Below, piece after piece: positions 8,352 through 17,535 of a DNA stretch of 60,200 nt (positions within the stretch are counted from its first letter, which is position 1; the number at the start of each line of letters is the position of its first letter). The stretch spans positions 1 through 60,200 of the forward strand of contig NZ_QURN01000018.1 in NCBI RefSeq assembly GCF_003403035.1, read 5' to 3'. The position numbers and the translations under genes are program-made. Under the pieces are notes generated by a model, which saw only the letters and a list, made by a program, of their open reading frames with translations, searched no databases and had not been told where the DNA came from. This DNA is from Mesorhizobium denitrificans. Lineage in GTDB: Bacteria; Pseudomonadota; Alphaproteobacteria; Rhizobiales; Rhizobiaceae.

Positions 8352-8558
8352 TTGTCTTATGACTTTCGTTGCCGAACTGGCGAGAAAGGGAACCGCTGTG
8401 AGAGGGTTGCCGCCCTCCCTCAGCGGCGAGGGTCGGATCGTTGACATGCGGACCGTTTGACGGGTCGAGCTAGAGTAGGATCGCCCTCGTCTTTCTCTTG
8501 AGGCCTGAACGGATACCCGGAGTTCGGCTCCGAACGACAAGCACAGGACAAGCGAAAG
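8352..8558 (+). ncRNA. Candidate bridge-RNA region of the IS110-family element
   Basis: About 200 non-coding bases lie between the palindromic repeat and the transposase gene. They include short self-complementary stretches, such as CGGAG-TTCGG-CTCCG near 8518-8533. In IS110 elements of the IS621 type, the non-coding end upstream of the transposase encodes the bridge RNA that specifies target and donor. The assignment rests on position only; guide loops and exact element ends were not determined. Confidence 0.3.
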
Positions 8559-9494
8559 ATGACCAACGATACCATCGGCGTCGACATCTCGAAAGATCAT
8601 CTCGACGCCCACCGCATGAGCGACAGCGCGAGCCGCCGCTTCGCCAATGACAGTGTCGGCCACAGAGCTTTCATCGGCTGGCTGGGACAGCCCGACGCGC
8701 GCATCGTCTATGAGCCGACTGGTCCCTATCATCGGGCCTTCGAGCAGAGGCTGGCAGAGGCGGGATTGGCGCTGGTCAAGGTCAACCCGCGTCAGGCAAG
8801 GCGATTTGCCGAAGCCACCGGCACGCTCGCCAAGACCGATAGGCTGGACGCGGCCATGCTGGCGCGTATGGCCGCCCTCCTCGACCTCGAGGCACGGCCG
8901 GCGCGCAGCCCGGTTCTCAACGATCTCAAGGACATGCACATGGCCCGCGAGGCGCTGGTGAAGAACCGCACGGCAGCGAGGAACCGGGCAAAGAACCTGA
9001 CCCTGGCCATCCTCAAGCGCCACAATGGCGAACAACTCAGGCGAATCGAACGTCAGATTGCCGCGATCGAGAAGGAGATCATGGCGCTCATAAAGACCTA
9101 TCCGGACCTCGCCCGCCGCTTCGCCATCCTCGTGACAATCCCAGGCGTCTCGGCTATCACCGCCTTCGCCCTCCTCATCGACATGCCCGAACTCGGCACG
9201 CTCCAGAGCGGCCAGGCCGCCTCCCTCGCGGGCCTTGCTCCCGTCGCCCGGCAATCCGGGAACTGGACCGGCCGCGCCTTCATCCGCGGCGGCCGGGCCA
9301 ATGTCCGGCAGGCGCTGTACATGCCGGCTCTCGTTGCCATGCGTTTCAACCCCGACCTCAAGGCAAAATACAACCAGCTCAAAGCAGCAGGAAAAGCCTC
9401 AAAACTCGCAATCACCGCAATCATGCGAAAACTCATCGTCCTCGCTAACGCTCTGCTCAGGGACCGTCGGAAATGGACCGCATCACTTACTTGA
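8559..9494 (+). CDS. IS110-family transposase (DEDD, bridge-RNA-guided type)
   Basis: This 311-residue protein begins with the RuvC-like DEDD start IGVDISKDHLDA, continues with YEPTGPYHRAF and KTDRLDAAMLARMA, and ends with the C-terminal Tnp domain: TIPGVSAITA, LAGLAPVARQSGNWTGR and the serine-containing end region (ALYMPALVAMRFNP). These features identify IS110 family recombinases. The gene is intact. IS110 elements lack terminal inverted repeats, so the ends could not be fixed by eye; they probably lie between about 8400 and 9530. Confidence 0.93.
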   Translation: MTNDTIGVDISKDHLDAHRMSDSASRRFANDSVGHRAFIGWLGQPDARIVYEPTGPYHRAFEQRLAEAGLALVKVNPRQARRFAEATGTLAKTDRLDAAMLARMAALLDLEARPARSPVLNDLKDMHMAREALVKNRTAARNRAKNLTLAILKRHNGEQLRRIERQIAAIEKEIMALIKTYPDLARRFAILVTIPGVSAITAFALLIDMPELGTLQSGQAASLAGLAPVARQSGNWTGRAFIRGGRANVRQALYMPALVAMRFNPDLKAKYNQLKAAGKASKLAITAIMRKLIVLANALLRDRRKWTASLT

Positions 9495-9551
9495 CCAACA
9501 CGGATACTCTAGCTGTCCCGGGAATGCCGGACCCCCCGCATCGGAAATGCT

Positions 9552-9962
9552 CTATTCGCTTACCGGATCGGCGAAGGGTGTGTCGGGCGCGCAGACGTAG
9601 AAAATCGCCATCCGCGCCGGCACGTCGCCCCTGTTGAACCCCGTCATCTTGATGCCGGCAGGCTCGACAAGAACGTCTCCCGCTGTGACCGCCACGGGTT
9701 CGCGCCCGTCCAGTTCCAGCGTGAAGGTGCCTTCCAGCATATAGACGGTGACCGGAAAGCGGTGCGAATGACGGGGCGTGACTTCACCGGGAAGCAGGGT
9801 TGAGGCAAGCACCCGAACCTCCTGTTCCGGCAGCGTCGGCATACCCTGAACCACCTCGCGGTGAAGCGGGGTCAGCTTCGCCATTCCGCTTTCCTGAGCG
9901 CTGCGTGTCAGCCCGACGGTCAGGCCCGCGATCATGGTTTTGACATCGCTTTTGGTGTGCAT
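9552..9962 (-). CDS. Cupin-domain protein
   Basis: A 136-residue protein with a single cupin: motif 1 PGEVTPRHSHRFPVTVYMLEG (HxH with Tyr instead of the usual third ligand spacing) and motif 2 VEPAGIKMTGFN. Small cupins of this kind often sit next to a LysR regulator and may be oxygenase-like or sugar-related; the substrate is unknown. It is divergent from the LysR gene at 10063, separated by about 100 bases, so that regulator probably controls it. Confidence 0.82.
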   Translation of the reverse strand: MHTKSDVKTMIAGLTVGLTRSAQESGMAKLTPLHREVVQGMPTLPEQEVRVLASTLLPGEVTPRHSHRFPVTVYMLEGTFTLELDGREPVAVTAGDVLVEPAGIKMTGFNRGDVPARMAIFYVCAPDTPFADPVSE

Positions 9963-10062
9963 GGCCGTTCTCCCGGATTGATCGGAAGAATTTAGCTGGG
10001 CCGGACAGTGTCCGGCAGCAGAGAATCTGCAAAACCGGCGCGCAAAAGTGCATAATGGCCCG

Positions 10063-10956
10063 ATGTTCGACTGGAACGACCTGCGCCATCTTATCGCCGT
10101 CTCGCGTCATGGCAGCACCCTTGCCGCCGCGAAAGCGCTTGGCGTCAACCAGTCCACGGTCCATCGCAGATTGACCGAACTGGAAAGCCGGATCGGCCTG
10201 ACGCTGGTGAAGCGCCAGACCACCGGCTATCGGCTGTCCGAACTGGGCGAGGCCCTGATCGACAATGTTTTCGCCGTGGAAGCCGCTATCGGCGTTCTGG
10301 AGCGCCAGGTTCAGGCGCTGAAGCATGATCTCAGGGGCGTGATCCGTCTGACCTGCCCGGAGCCGACCGTCTCGCGCATTGCTGCCACGGGTCTGCTCGA
10401 CCGCTTCTACGAACGCTATCCCGGGCTTTCAGTCGAGTTCGTCACCAGCGACCGTTATCTCGACATTGCCAAGGGCGAGGCAGATGTCGCGTTCCGCTCG
10501 GGCGAGCCGAACGATGACAGTCTGATCGGCCGCAAGATATGCGATTCCGTCTGGGCGATCTATGCCAGCAAGAGCTACATCCAGCAGCACGGGCGACCCG
10601 CCAGCATTGCCGATCTGGTCGATCATGCCATGATCGGCTTCGATGGGATCATGCAGAACCACCGGGCGGCGAAATGGCTGCCAGTGGCGGTGCCCAATGC
10701 GCGGGTGGTCAACCGCAGCAACAGCATGCTGGGCACGCTATCGGCGGTGAAGGCGGGCATAGGCGTTGCGCCGCTGCCCACCACGCTCGGCGACGCGGAG
10801 GAAACGCTGGTGCAGGTCCTGCCGCCGGTGGAGGAACTCACCCGGGGCTGGTATCTCCTGACCCACTCCGACCTGCGCAAGACACCGCGCATCGCCGCCT
10901 TTGTCGATCATGTGCTGGGCGATATCCCCGCGCTGAGGACGGCATTGATCGGATAA
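10063..10956 (+). CDS. LysR-family transcriptional regulator
   Basis: About 297 residues. The N-terminal helix-turn-helix is DWNDLRHLIAVSRHGSTLAA then LGVNQSTVHRRLTELE, of the VNQSTV/HRR subtype, and an effector domain follows (residues 90-290). The start at 10063 (MFDWNDL) matches relatives better than the ATG at 10048. It is divergent from the cupin gene and probably controls it. A second LysR of the same subtype (VNHSTVFRR) is at 14096. Confidence 0.9.
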   Translation: MFDWNDLRHLIAVSRHGSTLAAAKALGVNQSTVHRRLTELESRIGLTLVKRQTTGYRLSELGEALIDNVFAVEAAIGVLERQVQALKHDLRGVIRLTCPEPTVSRIAATGLLDRFYERYPGLSVEFVTSDRYLDIAKGEADVAFRSGEPNDDSLIGRKICDSVWAIYASKSYIQQHGRPASIADLVDHAMIGFDGIMQNHRAAKWLPVAVPNARVVNRSNSMLGTLSAVKAGIGVAPLPTTLGDAEETLVQVLPPVEELTRGWYLLTHSDLRKTPRIAAFVDHVLGDIPALRTALIG

Positions 10957-11016
10957 CGGCCTTCCGAAGTAGCCGCGTCGTCAGGGGGCATCCCCGGCGA
11001 CATATGCATCGGCCGT

Positions 11017-11691
11017 TCAGCGAAACGCTTTCCGATGCGGAAACTCGCCCTTGGCGATATATGCCTCTTCTTCGGCGGTCGATGTGCGGCCGAGCACCAT
11101 GTTACGATGCGGATGCCGGCCGAACGCGGCAATAATTTTACGAACGTCGCTGGCCTGTTCGACCAGCGCTGCATAGATGGGCCGCAGCGAGATCGGAGCT
11201 TCCGCCGCTATTTTCCTGCGCAAGCCGATCAGGAGATCCAGGCGCTGCAAATGGTCCGGGCCTTCGCAATGACCGAGCGGCAAGCCAAACACCACCTGGA
11301 ACCACGGCGTTTCCAAAGACGAATAATGCCCGTTCGCAAGGCCCTCTGTCACCAGCGTCAGCGCGCGGGGATCTTGTGCATAGGCGCGCGCGCTGTCTCG
11401 CCAGACGGAGCGTGAGAACTGGTCGAGGATGACGATCAGCGCCAGCCGTCCATGCGGGTCCAGCGCCCAGTGATCGAGCGCGCCGGCGGCCTTTCCGGCA
11501 AGATCGGCAAAGCGGGCCACGATCAACTCATCGGCACCACCTTGCATCCTCCAGAACCAATGTGCACGGTGCGTCTGCGCATCGACATTCAGCGCGCGCC
11601 GCTCAGGGAACCAGAAGTCGAGAACCTCGTCCCATTCCTGGGGGTTCTTGTTCGGCTTCACATCAAACTCCGCTTCCAAAATTCCGGGCAA
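11017..11691 (-). CDS. DUF924 family protein
   Basis: A 224-residue protein recognisable as DUF924: DEVLDFWFPER near the N-terminus, LIVILDQFSRSVWRDS, ALEVFQ-like helices, FGLPLGHCE and FGRHPHRN near the C-terminus. The fold is predicted to be TPR-like alpha-helical. No enzymatic role is established for the family. It stands alone between the LysR gene and the broken metal ATPase and is preserved. Confidence 0.88.
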   Translation of the reverse strand: MPGILEAEFDVKPNKNPQEWDEVLDFWFPERRALNVDAQTHRAHWFWRMQGGADELIVARFADLAGKAAGALDHWALDPHGRLALIVILDQFSRSVWRDSARAYAQDPRALTLVTEGLANGHYSSLETPWFQVVFGLPLGHCEGPDHLQRLDLLIGLRRKIAAEAPISLRPIYAALVEQASDVRKIIAAFGRHPHRNMVLGRTSTAEEEAYIAKGEFPHRKAFR

Positions 11692-11749
11692 TTAATTTCG
11701 TAACATGAAACCAGCGCCGATGAGACAGGGGTTTTTGCCCCGACCGCTT

Positions 11750-13673
11750 CTAAGCGGCAACGCGTTCAGCGGCCTGCTCGATGGCTGTCCTTTGCCTTTC
11801 GGCACCGGGAACGCGCAGCAGGCGCATGCCGTTTAGGATGACGATCAGCACCGACAGCTGGTGGACCAGCATGCCGCCGGCCATGTGGATCGAGCCGGTA
11901 TAAACGCCAACCAACAGGCCCAGCACAGTCAGCACCGCGATGACCAGGTTCTGGCGCATATTGGCCAGCGTGGCGCGCGAGATCTCCATTGCCTCGGCGA
12001 TCTTGCCCAGATCGTCGGTCATCAGCGCGATGTCCGCCGTCTCGATGGCGATGTCGCTGCCGCTGGCGCCCATGGCGATGCTGATATCGGCAGCCGCCAG
12101 CGCCGGGGCGTCGTTGATGCCGTCACCAACCATCGCCACACGCAAACCCTCGGCCCGCATGACCCTGATCTGCTCGAGCTTGTGGTCGGGCATCATGGCG
12201 GCGTGGACCTCATCCACGCCGACGGCGGCGGCGATCGCTTCGGCTGCCGGGCGCTGGTCGCCGGTCAGCATCACCACCCGGTTGACACCCAGCGCATGCA
12301 GCCGGTCGATCATCGGCCTGGCGCTGGGACGCGGCATGTCGGCCAGTCCCAGCAGGCCGGCGACCCGGCCATCATGGGCCACGATCACCACCGTGCGGCC
12401 AAGCCCATGCAGGCGGGCAATGCCAGCCTTGACCTCAGCATCGAAGGCGATGCCGAGATGGTCGAACAGCCGGTGGCTGCCGACGGCGATCTGCGCGCCG
12501 TTGTGGCGGGCAATCAGGCCCATCCCGGCGATTTCCTCCAGTGCCTCGGCGGTGGGCAAATGGCCTTCCGCGCGTGCGGCCTCGATGATCGGGCGGCCAA
12601 GCGGGTGGTTGGAGCCGGTTTCGGCAATCGCCGCCCACAAGCAGCACGTCCTGCCTGCTCTGACCCGCCAGCGCCACGATCTCGGCCAGACGCGGCTGGC
12701 CTTCGGTCAGCGTGCCGGTCTTGTCAAGCGCCAGCGCGGTGATGCGCCCGGCATTTTCCAGATGCTCGCCACCCTTGATCAGGATGCCGGCGCGCGCCGC
12801 CCGCCCGATCCCGGCCACCACGGAGACGGGCGTCGAGATGACCAGCGCACCGGGGCAGCTGACCACGAGCAGCGTCAGCGCCAGTTCGATGTCGCGCGTG
12901 ACGATGTAGCTGACGACCGCCATCACGAACACGCCCGGCGTATACCAGCGCCCAAAACTTTCGATCATCCGCTGGGCCGGGGCCTTGGCCTCCTGCGCCT
13001 CCTCGACGCGGCTGATGATACGGGCCAGCGTGGTATCGGCGCCGACGCCGGTGGCGCGCAGATGCAACAAGCCGTTTTCGGCCAATGTTCCGGCAAAGAC
13101 GCGCGAGCCGGGCGCCTTTTCCGCCGGGATCGGCTCGCCGGTGATGGCCGCCTCATTGACCGCGGCGGTGCCCTCGATCACCTCGCCATCGACCGGCAGG
13201 CGCTGGCCGGCCTTCACCAGAACCGTTTCGCCCAGCACCACCTCATGGGCGGCGACCTCGACCGACTGGCCATCGCGCAGCACGGTTGCGGTGACTGGGG
13301 CGGCGTCGAGCAGCGCCTTCAGCGCCCCACGGGTGCGGCTCATGGTGCGCGATTCCAGCCACGCCCCCAGCATGAACAGGAAGGTGACGGCGGCGGATTC
13401 CCAGTGATTGTCGATGAACAGCGCGCCGATGGCGGCGACGATGACCAGCATCTCGATGCTGAGATGGCGCAATCGCAGCGATGCCCAAGCGCGCAGCGCG
13501 ATGTCATATCCGGCCAGCAGGGCGGCAATCGTCATCAGCGGCGCCCAGGGGGCGGCCAGCTCAAAACCATAAAATGCGATCAACGCGGCCGCAATGAACA
13601 GGCCGCTGACGATGGTCAGCCATTTGCGCCGGTCGGCAGGATTTCGGTAGACGGCGAGCAACCGGGAAAACAT
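11750..13673 (-). pseudogene. Heavy-metal P1B-type ATPase with a frameshift
   Basis: Two overlapping frames make one ATPase. The upstream part (13673 to about 12640) carries membrane helices, AAITGEPIP, the membrane metal site VVSCPGALVIS (CPG) and DKTGTLTEGQ. The downstream part carries SNHPLGRPI, MLTGDQRP, GDGINDAPALA and HQLSVLIVILNGMRLL. The frames join at about 12636-12643, where removing one T from CTGCTTGTGG restores LLWAAIAETGSNHPLG. No metal-binding domain is fused; an HMA protein is encoded just upstream. This is either a true single-base frameshift or a sequencing error. Zn/Cd/Pb-type export is likely, with the metal uncertain. Confidence 0.85.
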
Positions 13674-13768
13674 ATGTCGTCTCTTTCACGAGCAAGACCC
13701 CGCCGCCGGCGCGACGGGGTTCAGGATGAGGGACTGCCATGCGTGGGAAGCAGGCAGGGCGATCGGGA

Positions 13769-13999
13769 TCAGAATGCCGATGGCCTGGCGACGTAGCCCA
13801 CCTTGGCGACCGAATTGATCAGCGCGGCCACGTCGGTGAGCGCCGGATCGTGCTCGACCTCGATGCGGCCGCTGGAGAATTTCACCTCGGCCCTGGTCAC
13901 GCCCGGCAGCGCCAGCAGCGACTTTTCGATCTTAGGCACGCAACTGGGGCAGGACAGCTCATCGCTGCGCAGCAGGGTCTGGATGGGTGTTGCGGTCAT
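13769..13999 (-). CDS. HMA (heavy-metal-associated) domain protein
   Basis: A 76-residue ferredoxin-like HMA domain: the metal motif LSCPSCVPKIEKSL (CxxC), then LPGVTRAEVKFSSGRIEVEH. The start at 13999 follows AAAGGAGC. It sits about 95 bases upstream of the frameshifted P1B ATPase on the same strand and probably delivers metal to it, replacing the N-terminal domain the ATPase lacks. It is divergent from the LysR gene at 14096. Confidence 0.88.
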   Translation of the reverse strand: MTATPIQTLLRSDELSCPSCVPKIEKSLLALPGVTRAEVKFSSGRIEVEHDPALTDVAALINSVAKVGYVARPSAF

Positions 14000-14095
14000 G
14001 GTTTGCTCCTTTCGGTTGATCGTGGTTGCTTCTGAGATAGAGATAGGTGCACGATCGGCGCACAGGGATTGGCAAAACCCGAAAGGTCGACTTGC

Positions 14096-14992
14096 ATGAA
14101 TGCACAGGTTGCGAATTGGGATGATTTGCGGGTGTTTCTTGCGGTGGCGCGAACCGGGAGCCTGTCGGGCGCGGCGCGCAGTCTGAGCGTCAACCATTCC
14201 ACGGTGTTTCGCCGGATTGCCGGCTTCGAGGCGGCGCTGGGGGTGCGGCTGTTCGAGCGGCTACCGAACGGCTATGCTCTGACACCGGCGGGTGAGGAAA
14301 CGCTGGGCATCGTCGAACGGATCGAAGCCGATGTCGCCATGCTAGACCGCACCGTCACCGGCCAGGATTTGCGGCTGAGCGGCACGGTGCGCATCACCGC
14401 CATCGACATGCTGGCATTCTGGCTGCTGCCGGATCATCTGGCGCGGTTCCACGCCGCCTATCCGGGCATCGAGATTGAAATGGTGGTCGGCAACGAGGCG
14501 CTGAACCTGTCGCGGCGTGAAACCGACATCGCCTTGCGGATCGGCAATACGCCGCCCGAAACGCTGGTGGGGAGGCAAGTCGGGCGGTTGGATTTCGCCA
14601 TCTATGGCGCGCTGGCCTATTGTGCGGCCCGCCCCGACATGGATCTGACGCAGCAGGATTGGATCGGGCTGGACAATGCCCACGCGCCACTGGCCCGCCG
14701 TTTCGAGACGTTCCTGCCGGGGGTGCGGCCGGTCATCCGTTCCAATTCGGTCGCCTGCACCGTACGGCTGGCCAAGGCGGGGCTTGGCCTCGCGGTGTTG
14801 CCATGCGTCATCGCCGATCAGAAGCAGGACTTGATCCGCGTCGCCGAGGTGCCCGACACGTTCAGCCTCGATCTGTGGCTGCTGACCCATGAAGATTTGC
14901 GCCACACAGCCCGCATTCGCGCTGTGCTCGATTTCCTGGCGGCGGCGCTTTCGGAAACGATGGAAAGTGTCGGCAAGGGCGCCAAAGCTTAG
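14096..14992 (+). CDS. LysR-family transcriptional regulator
   Basis: About 298 residues. DNA-binding domain: NWDDLRVFLAVARTGSLSGA and LSVNHSTVFRRIAGFE; effector domain from about residue 90. The ATG at 14096 (MNAQVANWDDL) places the helix-turn-helix at the usual distance. It is divergent from the HMA-ATPase pair across about 95 bases, so it may control that metal operon, although LysR control of metal ATPases is less common than MerR or ArsR control. Confidence 0.9.
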   Translation: MNAQVANWDDLRVFLAVARTGSLSGAARSLSVNHSTVFRRIAGFEAALGVRLFERLPNGYALTPAGEETLGIVERIEADVAMLDRTVTGQDLRLSGTVRITAIDMLAFWLLPDHLARFHAAYPGIEIEMVVGNEALNLSRRETDIALRIGNTPPETLVGRQVGRLDFAIYGALAYCAARPDMDLTQQDWIGLDNAHAPLARRFETFLPGVRPVIRSNSVACTVRLAKAGLGLAVLPCVIADQKQDLIRVAEVPDTFSLDLWLLTHEDLRHTARIRAVLDFLAAALSETMESVGKGAKA

Positions 14993-15289
14993 CAGAGCCG
15001 ATCTTGGCGGAGCGTCATCGGGCTGTCATCCACGGTTGGCAGGGTCACGATGACGATGACGGTGATGGGGCCCCGATCATCTGGCGCCACGACTATCTAA
15101 GGAAAATCAGGAATGCGTCGTCGGTTCATGCGACCGGGCAATTTCATTACCTGATGCCTGGCCAGGGCAATGCCTGCTCGATGGGACTAAGTATGGCGGG
15201 TTGGCGGAATCTCCAGCCTGATGATCTGCATCATCACGATCGGGATGGTCCACCTCCGCAAGGCGACCGCCCGCTTTGAGGCGATCGAC
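14993..15289. other. Intergenic stretch with no recognised gene
   Basis: About 300 bases between a LysR gene and the end of chrA. A 91-codon frame at 15004-15279 has low-complexity Asp and His runs (HDDDDGDG, HHHDRDG) and no recognisable family or ribosome binding site. It may be decayed sequence. No clear repeat or terminator was found. Confidence 0.4.
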
Positions 15290-16525
15290 TCAGGCGAGAA
15301 AGCTCAGCGCCACCCCGCCTGTGGCGGCTAGCACGACGACGGTCCATGGCGGGGCTTTCCACGCCATCAGGGCGGTGAGACAGACCAGAGCCAGCGCAAA
15401 ATCCGGCATCCTGCCAATCGCGCTGGTGAAGACCGGATCGTAAAGCGCGGCGCCGAGGATGCCGACGACCGCCGCATTGGCCCCCTGCATCGCCGATTGT
15501 GCCCAGGCCTGGCGACGGAACCGATCCCAGAAGGGCAGGGCGCCGATCAACATGAGGAACCCTGGCAGAAACAGCGCCAGAAGCGCTATGGCCGCTCCGA
15601 GGATTCCGTTCGGCTCCAGCTCCATGACCGCGCCCAGCCAAGCCGCGAAGGTGAAGAGCGGCCCGGGCATCGCCTGCGCCGCGCCATAGCCCGCCAGGAA
15701 GCTATCCTCGGTCACCCAGCCTGGCGCGACCGTCTCAGCCTGCAACAGCGGCAACACCACATGCCCGCCGCCGAAGACCAGCGAGCCTGCGCGGTAGAAG
15801 CTGTCGGCCAGCGCGAAACCCTGCCCCAGTCCAACAAGCAGCGGCAAGCCCGCCAGCAATGCGGTGAACACCACAAGCGCCGCCACCCCGGCCGTGCGCG
15901 AGACCGGCACCGGCAGGTGCGCGCCTGTCGCTGCCTGCCCCCGGCCTAGGCCCAGGCCGGCGATAGCTCCCAACAGGATTGCGCCCATCATTCCGATGGC
16001 TCCGGGCGCGACAGCCAGCAGGATGATTGCGGCAACGGCAATAGTCGCGCGTTCCCTGTCGGGGCACAGGCTGCGCGCCATGCCCCAGACCGCCTGTGCA
16101 ACGATGGCGACGGCTACGATCTTCAGTCCATGCAGGACACCCAGCCCCAGCGGGCTTTCGATCCGCGTCGCCATCAGGGCCAGAGCTAGCAGGATCAGGG
16201 CCGACGGCAGGGTAAAGGCTACGAAGGCGGCAATCGCGCCGCCCCAACCTGCCCGCAGCAGGCCGAGCGCGAAGCCCACCTGACTGGAAGCCGGGCCGGG
16301 CAGGAACTGGCAAAGCGCCACCAGATCGGCATAGGCCGTATCGCTCAACCATCTGCGCCGTGTCACCAGCTCGTCGCGAAAATAGCCGAGATGGGCGATC
16401 GGGCCGCCGAAAGAGGTGAGGCCAAGCTTCAGGAAGACTTGGAAGACTTCGGCTACGCTTCCTTGCGCGTGTTGCGGGCTGTTATCCATTCGGGCGATTC
16501 TCATTGTCGACGTCAATGGCGTCAC
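15290..16525 (-). CDS. chrA: Chromate transporter ChrA (long, two-domain CHR family)
   Basis: A 411-residue membrane protein with the duplicated CHR layout. The N-terminal half has LTSFGGPIAHLGYFRDELV and CQFLPGPASSQ; the C-terminal half repeats the theme with SLVFGGGHVVLPLLQ and AQAMPGPLFTFAAWLG. About 12 hydrophobic segments alternate with short loops. ChrA exports chromate from the cytoplasm by proton exchange. The start may be 16525 or one of two internal ATGs (16504, 16489, the latter MDNSPQHAQG). No chrB regulator is adjacent. It is divergent from arsR. Confidence 0.93.
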   Translation of the reverse strand: MTPLTSTMRIARMDNSPQHAQGSVAEVFQVFLKLGLTSFGGPIAHLGYFRDELVTRRRWLSDTAYADLVALCQFLPGPASSQVGFALGLLRAGWGGAIAAFVAFTLPSALILLALALMATRIESPLGLGVLHGLKIVAVAIVAQAVWGMARSLCPDRERATIAVAAIILLAVAPGAIGMMGAILLGAIAGLGLGRGQAATGAHLPVPVSRTAGVAALVVFTALLAGLPLLVGLGQGFALADSFYRAGSLVFGGGHVVLPLLQAETVAPGWVTEDSFLAGYGAAQAMPGPLFTFAAWLGAVMELEPNGILGAAIALLALFLPGFLMLIGALPFWDRFRRQAWAQSAMQGANAAVVGILGAALYDPVFTSAIGRMPDFALALVCLTALMAWKAPPWTVVVLAATGGVALSFLA

Positions 16526-16674
16526 TTACCTGCAGTCGGAAACCGCTTCATAACAGGATCAGGTCGCCCTTGGCAGGGCTGGTTGTCAGATCTATCGCAC
16601 GCATTTTGGTTTCGGTTCTGGCAATTCGGCTGAGTTCGGCTTATAGCGTCTTATGAATCGGGATGTATGGATAT

Positions 16675-17007
16675 ATGGATAAAAAACATGCATTGGCGGT
16701 ACTGGCTGCTCTCGGCCAGGAAAGCCGCCTCGACATCTTCCGGCTGCTCGTTCGCGCAGGCCCCGAAGGTGTCCCTGCGGGTGAGGTGGCATCCCGTCTC
16801 GGCGCAGTCCAGAACACCATGTCGGCCCATCTGAAGATTCTCCATCACGCCGGGCTGGTGCGTCCGGAGAGGGAGGGTCGCGTGGTCCGCTACGCCGCCG
16901 ACATGACGGGGTTCCGCGACCTGCTCGCATTCCTGATGGAGGACTGCTGCAACGGATCTCCAGACCTGTGCCGCCCCGTCATCGAAGCCGTCACCTGCAA
17001 TTGCTAG
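16675..17007 (+). CDS. arsR: ArsR-family arsenic-responsive repressor
   Basis: About 110 residues with the winged helix of ArsR/SmtB: MDKKHALAVLAALGQESRLD, EVASRLGAVQNTMSAHLKIL and an HHAGLVRPEREGR wing. Cysteines cluster at the end (EDCCNGSPDLCRPVIEAVTCNC), resembling ArsR proteins whose As(III) site uses C-terminal cysteines. The start at 16675 follows family alignment; an ATG at 16663 adds MYGY. It heads the arsenic operon and is divergent from chrA across about 140 bases, where its operator should lie. Confidence 0.9.
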   Translation: MDKKHALAVLAALGQESRLDIFRLLVRAGPEGVPAGEVASRLGAVQNTMSAHLKILHHAGLVRPEREGRVVRYAADMTGFRDLLAFLMEDCCNGSPDLCRPVIEAVTCNC

Positions 17008-17020
17008 GGAGGAATTTCCA

Positions 17021-17530
17021 ATGAGCGACCAACCCTTCAACGTCCTGTTCCTCTGCACCGGGAACTCGGCCCGTTCGATCATCGCCGAGGCGATCCTGAA
17101 CCGGGTAGGACAGGGCAGGTTCAAGGCGTATTCCGCAGGTTCGTATCCGAAGGGCGAGGTTCACCCCTATACGTTGCAACTCCTCAAGACAGCGAACCAC
17201 GACGTCTCCGCCGCCCGTTCGAAGAGCTGGGACGAGTTTGCCACGCCCGACGCGCCGAAGATGGACTTCGTCTTCACCGTCTGCGACGACGCGGCCAACG
17301 AGGCCTGCCCGGTCTGGCCAGGCCAGCCGATGACCGCGCATTGGGGCGTTCCAGATCCTGCCGCCGTTGAGGGAACCGACGCGGAAAAGCACTTTGCCTT
17401 CGCGGACACCTACCGGATGCTCAACAACCGCCTCTCGATCTTCGTCAACCTGCCGATGAAGTCGCTTGACAGGCTTGCCTTGCAGAAGCGGCTCGACGAG
17501 ATCGGCCGGAAACTGCCCGAGGCGGGCTGA
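17021..17530 (+). CDS. arsC: Arsenate reductase, low-molecular-weight phosphatase type
   Basis: A 169-residue LMW protein tyrosine phosphatase fold. The P-loop is FLCTGNSARSIIAEAILN (CX5R with Ser at the end of the loop), and the acid loop near the middle is WGVPDPAAVEG. Proteins of this type reduce As(V) to As(III) using thioredoxin or mycothiol-like thiols. It starts 13 bases after arsR with GGAGG upstream. The operon also holds a second, unrelated arsenate reductase (18222). Confidence 0.93.
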   Translation: MSDQPFNVLFLCTGNSARSIIAEAILNRVGQGRFKAYSAGSYPKGEVHPYTLQLLKTANHDVSAARSKSWDEFATPDAPKMDFVFTVCDDAANEACPVWPGQPMTAHWGVPDPAAVEGTDAEKHFAFADTYRMLNNRLSIFVNLPMKSLDRLALQKRLDEIGRKLPEAG

Positions 17531-17535
17531 GACGC

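Noticed and set aside
11940-13796. Long plus-strand frame (618 codons) opposite the metal ATPase
   Set aside because: The minus strand encodes an ATPase with all P-type motifs apart from one frameshift. The plus frame is low-complexity and has no motif.
15004-15279. 91-codon frame between LysR and chrA
   Set aside because: It has low-complexity Asp/His runs, no ribosome site and no family, so it is not reported as a gene.
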